A stretch of DNA of 64,000 nt from Micromonospora matsumotoense. GTDB taxonomy: Bacteria; Actinomycetota; Actinomycetes; Mycobacteriales; Micromonosporaceae. The notes beneath the pieces are model-generated. The model ran no database searches. It was not told where the DNA came from and saw only the letters and a program-made list of their open reading frames with translations. Each line of letters opens with the position of its first letter. Positions within the stretch are counted from its first letter, which is position 1. Below are positions 59,960 through 64,000 of this stretch, piece by piece. The stretch spans positions 558,001 to 622,000 of the forward strand of contig NZ_FMCU01000003.1 in NCBI RefSeq assembly GCF_900091525.1, given 5' to 3'. The position numbers and the translations under genes are program-made.

Positions 59960-62140
59960 GTGACTCCGCCCCGTACCGCCGCCGGCCCCAGCACCCCGTC
60001 GGCCCGCTCCGGCCGACGGCGCGGTGGCCGGCCGAGCGGCACCGAACTGCTCGCGGCGGCGGTCGGCGCGGTCCCCGGCGGCGCCACCCGGCCGGGCCAG
60101 CAGCAGATGACCGAGGCGATCGAGCACAGCGTCGCCGCCCGCGAGCACCTGCTGGTGCAGGCGGGCACCGGCACCGGCAAGTCGCTTGCCTACCTGGCCC
60201 CGGCGTTGACCGTGGACGGGCCGGTGGTGGTCTCCACCGCCACCCTGGCGTTGCAGTCCCAGCTGGTCGAGCACGACCTGCCCCGGCTCGCCGACGCGGT
60301 CGAGCCGCTGCTCGGCCGCCGCCCCACCTTCGCCGTGCTCAAGGGTCGGCACCACTACCTCTGCCTGGCCCGGTTGGACAACTCCACCGAGGACGAGCCG
60401 GAGGACACCCTCTTCGACGCCCCCGCCGCCCGGCCGGGCGGCGGGACGAAGTGGCTCGGTGAGGCCGGCCGGATGGGCAAGCAGATCCAACGGCTGCGCG
60501 ACTGGGCCGAGAAGACCGACACCGGCGACCGGGACGAGCTGGACCCGGGCGTCGACGACCAGGCATGGCGGCTGGTGTCGATGCCCGCCCGCGAGTGCGT
60601 GGGGGCGTCCCGCTGCCCGTTCGGCCAGGAGTGCTTCGCCGAGGCGTCCCGGGCCCGCGCCCGGGAGGCCGACGTGGTGGTCACCAACCACAGTCTGCTC
60701 GCGGTGGACATGCTGGCCGGCCGGCACATCGTCCCGCCGCACAAGCTGCTGATCATCGACGAGGCGCACGAGCTGGCCGACCGGGTCTCCTCGGCCGCGC
60801 AGGCCGAGCTGGTCCCGGAGCTGATCGACCGGTCCGCCCGGCGGGCCCGGCCGCTGCTGCGGCCGGACGTCGCCGACCGGCTCACCGAGGCCGGTGACGC
60901 GCTCGCCGTCGGGCTGGCCGAGGCCCCGGCCGGTCGGCTCACCGGCGGTCTGCCCGGCCCGTTGCGCGAGGCGTGCACCCTGCTCGACGCGGCCACCCGG
61001 GCCGCGCTCGACGCGATCGGCGACGTCAAGGCCGACGACCCGGACCCGGTCCGCAAGCAGCAGGCCAAGGCCGCGCTGGACGAGCTGTCGACCACCGCGC
61101 AGCGGCTGCTGGAGGAGGCCGACCACGACGTGGCCTGGGTGGAGAAGCCGGACAACGGCAGCCGCCGGGCGCTGGTGGTCGCGCCGCTGTCGGTCGCCGG
61201 CACCCTGTCCACCCACCTGTACGACGAGCGCACCGTGGTCGCCACCTCGGCGACCCTGGCGCTGGGCGGCCGGTTCGACACGGTGGCCCGGGCCCTCGGT
61301 CTGGACGCGCCGCCGCCCGCCCCGCCGTCCCCGGCCGCCGCCGCGTTGGCCACCGCCGCCGCCGGCCGGTCGACCGGCGTCGTACCGGGCGGGGCACCGG
61401 GTGCCGGTCCGGTGGCGACCACGCCGGGCAGCCGGGCCGCCACCGGCGTCGTACCGGCCACCTCGGGGCCGGGCTGGTCGTCCCTCGACGTCGGCTCACC
61501 GTTCGACTACGCACGGCAGGGCATCCTGTACGTCGCCGCGCATCTGCCCCGCCCCAGCGTCTCCGGGCTGCCCGAGGCGGCCGGCGAGGAGTTGCTGACC
61601 CTGGTCGGTGCGCTCGGTGGTCGTACCCTCGGGCTGTTCTCCTCCCGACGGGCCGCGCAGCAGGCCGCGGAGCTGGTCCGGGCCCGCACCGACCTGCCGG
61701 TGCTGCTCCAGGGCGAGGAGGCGCTGCCGCTGCTGGTCCGCCGGTTCCGGGAGGAGCGGTCGAGCTGCCTGTTCGGGGTGATGTCGCTCTGGCAGGGGGT
61801 GGACGTGCCGGGCGACTCGTGCCAACTCGTGGTGATCGACCGGCTGCCCTTCCCGCGTCCCGACGAGCCGCTGGCGGCGGCGCGGGCGGCGGCGGTGGAC
61901 GCGGGCGGTGGTTCCGGCTTCTCGGCGGTCAGCGTGCCGATCGCCGCGGTCCGGCTGGCCCAGGGCGTGGGTCGGCTGATCCGGGCCACCGGCGACCGGG
62001 GGGTGGTGGCGGTCCTCGACTCGCGGCTGGAGACGGCGCGCGGCTACGGCCCGTTCCTGCGCCGCTCGCTGCCGCCGTTCTGGTACACCACCCGGCCCGA
62101 GGTGGCCCAGGGCGCCCTGGAACGCCTCGCCAAGGTCTGA
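59960..62140 (+). CDS. DinG/YoaA-type ATP-dependent DNA helicase (XPD-like)
   Basis: 726 residues of superfamily 2. Walker A is in VQAGTGTGKSLAYLAPAL. Four cysteines (C135, C213, C219, C225) are placed to hold an Fe-S cluster. The DEAH box is at 267-270 (IIDEAHELADRV), and the C-terminal motifs SRRAAQQAAELVRARTDLPV and GVGRLIRATGDRG follow. An Ala/Pro/Gly-rich insertion lies near residues 450-505. It probably unwinds damaged or forked DNA. TACCGT (59948-59953) with a 6-base gap supports a leaderless GTG at 59960. Confidence 0.93.
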   Translation: MTPPRTAAGPSTPSARSGRRRGGRPSGTELLAAAVGAVPGGATRPGQQQMTEAIEHSVAAREHLLVQAGTGTGKSLAYLAPALTVDGPVVVSTATLALQSQLVEHDLPRLADAVEPLLGRRPTFAVLKGRHHYLCLARLDNSTEDEPEDTLFDAPAARPGGGTKWLGEAGRMGKQIQRLRDWAEKTDTGDRDELDPGVDDQAWRLVSMPARECVGASRCPFGQECFAEASRARAREADVVVTNHSLLAVDMLAGRHIVPPHKLLIIDEAHELADRVSSAAQAELVPELIDRSARRARPLLRPDVADRLTEAGDALAVGLAEAPAGRLTGGLPGPLREACTLLDAATRAALDAIGDVKADDPDPVRKQQAKAALDELSTTAQRLLEEADHDVAWVEKPDNGSRRALVVAPLSVAGTLSTHLYDERTVVATSATLALGGRFDTVARALGLDAPPPAPPSPAAAALATAAAGRSTGVVPGGAPGAGPVATTPGSRAATGVVPATSGPGWSSLDVGSPFDYARQGILYVAAHLPRPSVSGLPEAAGEELLTLVGALGGRTLGLFSSRRAAQQAAELVRARTDLPVLLQGEEALPLLVRRFREERSSCLFGVMSLWQGVDVPGDSCQLVVIDRLPFPRPDEPLAAARAAAVDAGGGSGFSAVSVPIAAVRLAQGVGRLIRATGDRGVVAVLDSRLETARGYGPFLRRSLPPFWYTTRPEVAQGALERLAKV

Positions 62141-62147
62141 CCACGCG

Positions 62148-62183
62148 GAAGCCGCCCGCTCCCGCAGGGGAACGGGCGGCTTC
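62148..62183. terminator. Bidirectional terminator after the helicase gene
   Basis: GAAGCCGCCCG (62148-62158) pairs with CGGGCGGCTTC (62173-62183), with CCC/GGG pairs inside, between convergent genes. Confidence 0.82.
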
Positions 62184-62233
62184 TCGGCTGTCGGACGACC
62201 GGCCTGACCAGGGGTCGATCGGACCGGCCCCGG

Positions 62234-63532
62234 TCAGGGGGCCTCGGAGGCGACCACCACGGCGTCCGGTGGGGTGTCCGGCACGCTGCGGGCGGCCAGC
62301 CGGCGTACGGCGGTGTTGAGCACGGCGATCAGCGGCACCGCGACCAGCGCGCCGGTGATGCCGGCGAGCACCACACCGGCGGCGATTCCGATGATCACCG
62401 CGAGCGGGTGGATGGCCACCGCCCGACCCATGATCAACGGCTGGAGCAGGTGCCCCTCGACCTGCTGCACACCGATCACCACGCCCAGGATGATCAGGGC
62501 GGTCACCGGGCCGCTGTCGACCAGCGCCACCAGCACCGCCACCACCCCGGAGAGGAACGCGCCGACGATCGGGATGAACGCGCCGAGGAACACCAGGGCG
62601 GCCAGCGGGAAGGCGAACGGGACGTCGAAGACGACCAGGAAGATGCCGATGCCCACCGCATCGATGAACGCCACCAGCACGGTGGCCCGCACATAGGCAC
62701 CGAGCGTGGCCCAGGAGGCCCGACCGGCGTCGTCGACCTTCCACCGGGCGGCGACCGGCAGCAGGCGGACCAGGAACCGCCAGATCCGGTTGCCGTCACG
62801 CAGGAAGAAGAAGGTGGCGAAGAGCACCAGGACCGCGCCGGTGAGCAGCTCGGCCAGGGTGGTGGCGGTGGCGAGGGCACCGCTGGTGAACTTCTCGGTG
62901 TTGCCGTTGATCCAGCCCTGCGCCTCTTCGATGTACCGGTTGAGCTGGCTGTCGGACAGGTGCAACGGGCCGGTCTTGAGCCAGTCCTGGATCTGCCGTA
63001 CCCCCTGCGACGACTTCTCGCTCAGCTCCGGCACCCCCTGGATGAACTCGTTGACCACCAGGGTCAGCGTGCCGAACACCGCGACCAGGCCGCCGACCAT
63101 CACCACGGCGGTGGCCAGCGAGCGGGGGGCCCGGACGCGCAGCAGCCAGCCCACCGCCGGGGCGAGCAGCGCGGAGAGCAGCAGCGCCACCAGCAGCGGG
63201 ATGATCACGATGCTGATCGCCCCGACGATCTTCAACAGCGTCCAGGTGACCGCACCGATCACGATCAACCGCCACGACCAGGCGGCAGCGATCCGCAGGG
63301 CGTGCGGCACGTCGGCGTCATCGCGGCTGGAGGTGGAGTGGTACAGGGCCGCCGGAGGCTCGGCGCCGACCACCGTCGCCGACGGGGCCGCCACCGGGCC
63401 GGGCGACGCGGGGGTGGCCACTCCGGTTCCCTCGGGCGCATCGGCCGGATCGGCACGCCCCGCGCGGCCCGACTCCCGCCCGGACTCGTACGCGCGGCGG
63501 AGCCGGCCGCGTACCCGCTCGAAGCGGCTCAA
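62234..63532 (-). CDS. AI-2E transporter family membrane protein
   Basis: 432 residues. A basic N-terminus and linker (to about residue 90) are followed by about eight helices (LLKIVGAISIVIIPLLVALL; TAVVMVGGLVAVFGTLTLVV; LVVFDVPFAFPLAALVFLGA; FIPIVGAFLSGVVAVLVALV; RAVAIHPLAVIIGIAAGVVL). Members export small molecules or exchange ions; TqsA-type quorum-signal export is not implied here. AGGAGG lies 5 bases before a TTG at 63532 (LSRFERVRGR), which I prefer to the GTG at 63538. Confidence 0.85.
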   Translation of the reverse strand: MSRFERVRGRLRRAYESGRESGRAGRADPADAPEGTGVATPASPGPVAAPSATVVGAEPPAALYHSTSSRDDADVPHALRIAAAWSWRLIVIGAVTWTLLKIVGAISIVIIPLLVALLLSALLAPAVGWLLRVRAPRSLATAVVMVGGLVAVFGTLTLVVNEFIQGVPELSEKSSQGVRQIQDWLKTGPLHLSDSQLNRYIEEAQGWINGNTEKFTSGALATATTLAELLTGAVLVLFATFFFLRDGNRIWRFLVRLLPVAARWKVDDAGRASWATLGAYVRATVLVAFIDAVGIGIFLVVFDVPFAFPLAALVFLGAFIPIVGAFLSGVVAVLVALVDSGPVTALIILGVVIGVQQVEGHLLQPLIMGRAVAIHPLAVIIGIAAGVVLAGITGALVAVPLIAVLNTAVRRLAARSVPDTPPDAVVVASEAP

Positions 63533-63723
63533 GCGCACCTCCTGCTGAAGAACGACACACCGGGTCGCCTGGGGCGACGGCCCGGACAGGGTACGTCCGG
63601 GAACCCGCCAGCGTAGGACAGTTCCGCCACTCAATGCCCCGCGCGGCACCAGCTCAACCCGCCCGTGCCGCATCGGCTCAACCACCGGGTGGACGCCACC
63701 GGAGCACACGGTAGCGTCTTGGC

Positions 63724-64000
63724 GTGACCGTCGACCCGAACCTCGACACCGGCCTGCCGATCCGCCTGCTGCACGACCGGGTGCTGGTGAAGGTGGACGG
63801 CAGCGAGGGCGAACGCCGTTCCACCGCCGGCATCGTCATCCCGGCCACCGCCGCCGTCGGCAAGAGACTGGCCTGGGCCACCGCCGTGGGAGTCGGCCCG
63901 CACGTCCGCGCCGTGGTGGCCGGCGACCGGGTGCTCTTCGACCCCGACGACCGCTCCGAGGTCGAACTGCACGGTCGGGGGTACGTGCTGTTGCGCGAGC
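63724..64000 (+). CDS. GroES-like co-chaperonin (cut by window edge)
   Basis: 92 codons are visible and the gene runs off the window near its expected end. IRLLHDRVLVKVDGSEGERR, GIVIPATA, GVGPHV and VLFDPDDRSEVELHGRGYVL follow the 10-kDa chaperonin pattern, but the mobile loop is unusual (SEGERRSTAG rather than the usual KTASG form). It may be a stand-alone paralogue rather than the groEL partner; no groEL is in view. TAGCGT (63712-63717) with a 6-base gap supports a leaderless GTG at 63724. Confidence 0.85.
   Translation, partial: MTVDPNLDTGLPIRLLHDRVLVKVDGSEGERRSTAGIVIPATAAVGKRLAWATAVGVGPHVRAVVAGDRVLFDPDDRSEVELHGRGYVLLRE

Noticed and set aside
1..64000. tRNA or rRNA genes
   Set aside because: I looked for T-loop GGTTCRANNCC and anticodon-arm patterns in the spacers and found no cloverleaf. 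A dedicated scan would be decisive.
1..64000. Biosynthetic gene cluster, prophage or insertion sequence
   Set aside because: No PKS, NRPS, terpene or RiPP enzymes, transposase, integrase or phage structural genes were recognised; nearly all genes are housekeeping or transport.

Overview
This window comes from a very GC-rich actinomycete chromosome, most likely Micromonosporaceae (Micromonospora/Salinispora type). The signs are near-total G/C at third codon positions, many GTG starts, mycothiol genes (mshA, mshD and a mycothiol-dependent maleylpyruvate isomerase-type enzyme), the block rhodanese/DUF1416 - LmeA-like - glnR - mshD - pst, which I recall from Mycobacterium (Rv0814c-Rv0820 region), and an XRE/HbhA-like/DUF2516 operon like Rv0474-Rv0476. 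The assignment is from recognition, not a database search. I see no rRNA, tRNA, prophage, insertion sequence, CRISPR array or biosynthetic cluster.

Layout. 1-11.4 kb is a housekeeping block: the start of a SenX3-like kinase divergent from phoU, gpmA, an MFS exporter, a Rho-N/basic-tail nucleoid-type protein, YbjN, mshA, an SDR, a methyltransferase-like protein, murB and an MDMPI-family enzyme. 11.4-17.4 kb is a beta-glucoside uptake and hydrolysis operon (binding lipoprotein, two permeases, GH1 glucosidase, LacI regulator) behind two palindromic operators; it has no ATPase, so it presumably borrows a shared MsiK-type one. 17.4-32.3 kb holds small regulators and enzymes (GNAT, EI24, WYL, SDR, nucleotidyltransferase, hydrolases, XRE-HbhA-DUF2516, asparaginase, BKACE, Fur-YgfZ, class IV aminotransferase, nitrobindin, DsrE). 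32.5-35 kb has an SCP2-type protein coupled to a glycogen-debranching-type enzyme. 36.8-41.2 kb is one 1460-residue secreted subtilase with kelch and carboxypeptidase-regulatory-like modules. 42-43.5 kb is a sulfurtransferase operon with a Cys-rich leader peptide. 43.6-48.7 kb runs from an LmeA-like protein through glnR and a deacetylase to mshD. 48.8-58.1 kb is phosphate-centred: pstSCAB, Pit with its DUF47 partner, and PPK2, with 11-bp PHO-box repeats. The end carries an ECF41/SigJ sigma factor, DUF402, a DinG-type helicase, an AI-2E-family permease and a truncated GroES-like gene.

The least expected signal is a short repeat at two places (14954-15007 and 31699-31820). Each copy is a 17-20-codon mini-ORF whose GTG overlaps the stop of the ORF before it and whose TGA overlaps the GTG of the ORF after it, forming a relay of GTGA junctions between real genes. 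Other signals are a cysteine-codon attenuator leader (43429-43506), a nested inverted-repeat element (17519-17772), paired palindromes (9141-9309), and a TANNNT box 6-8 bases upstream of 21 start codons, the mark of leaderless transcripts. I used that mark to choose several starts.
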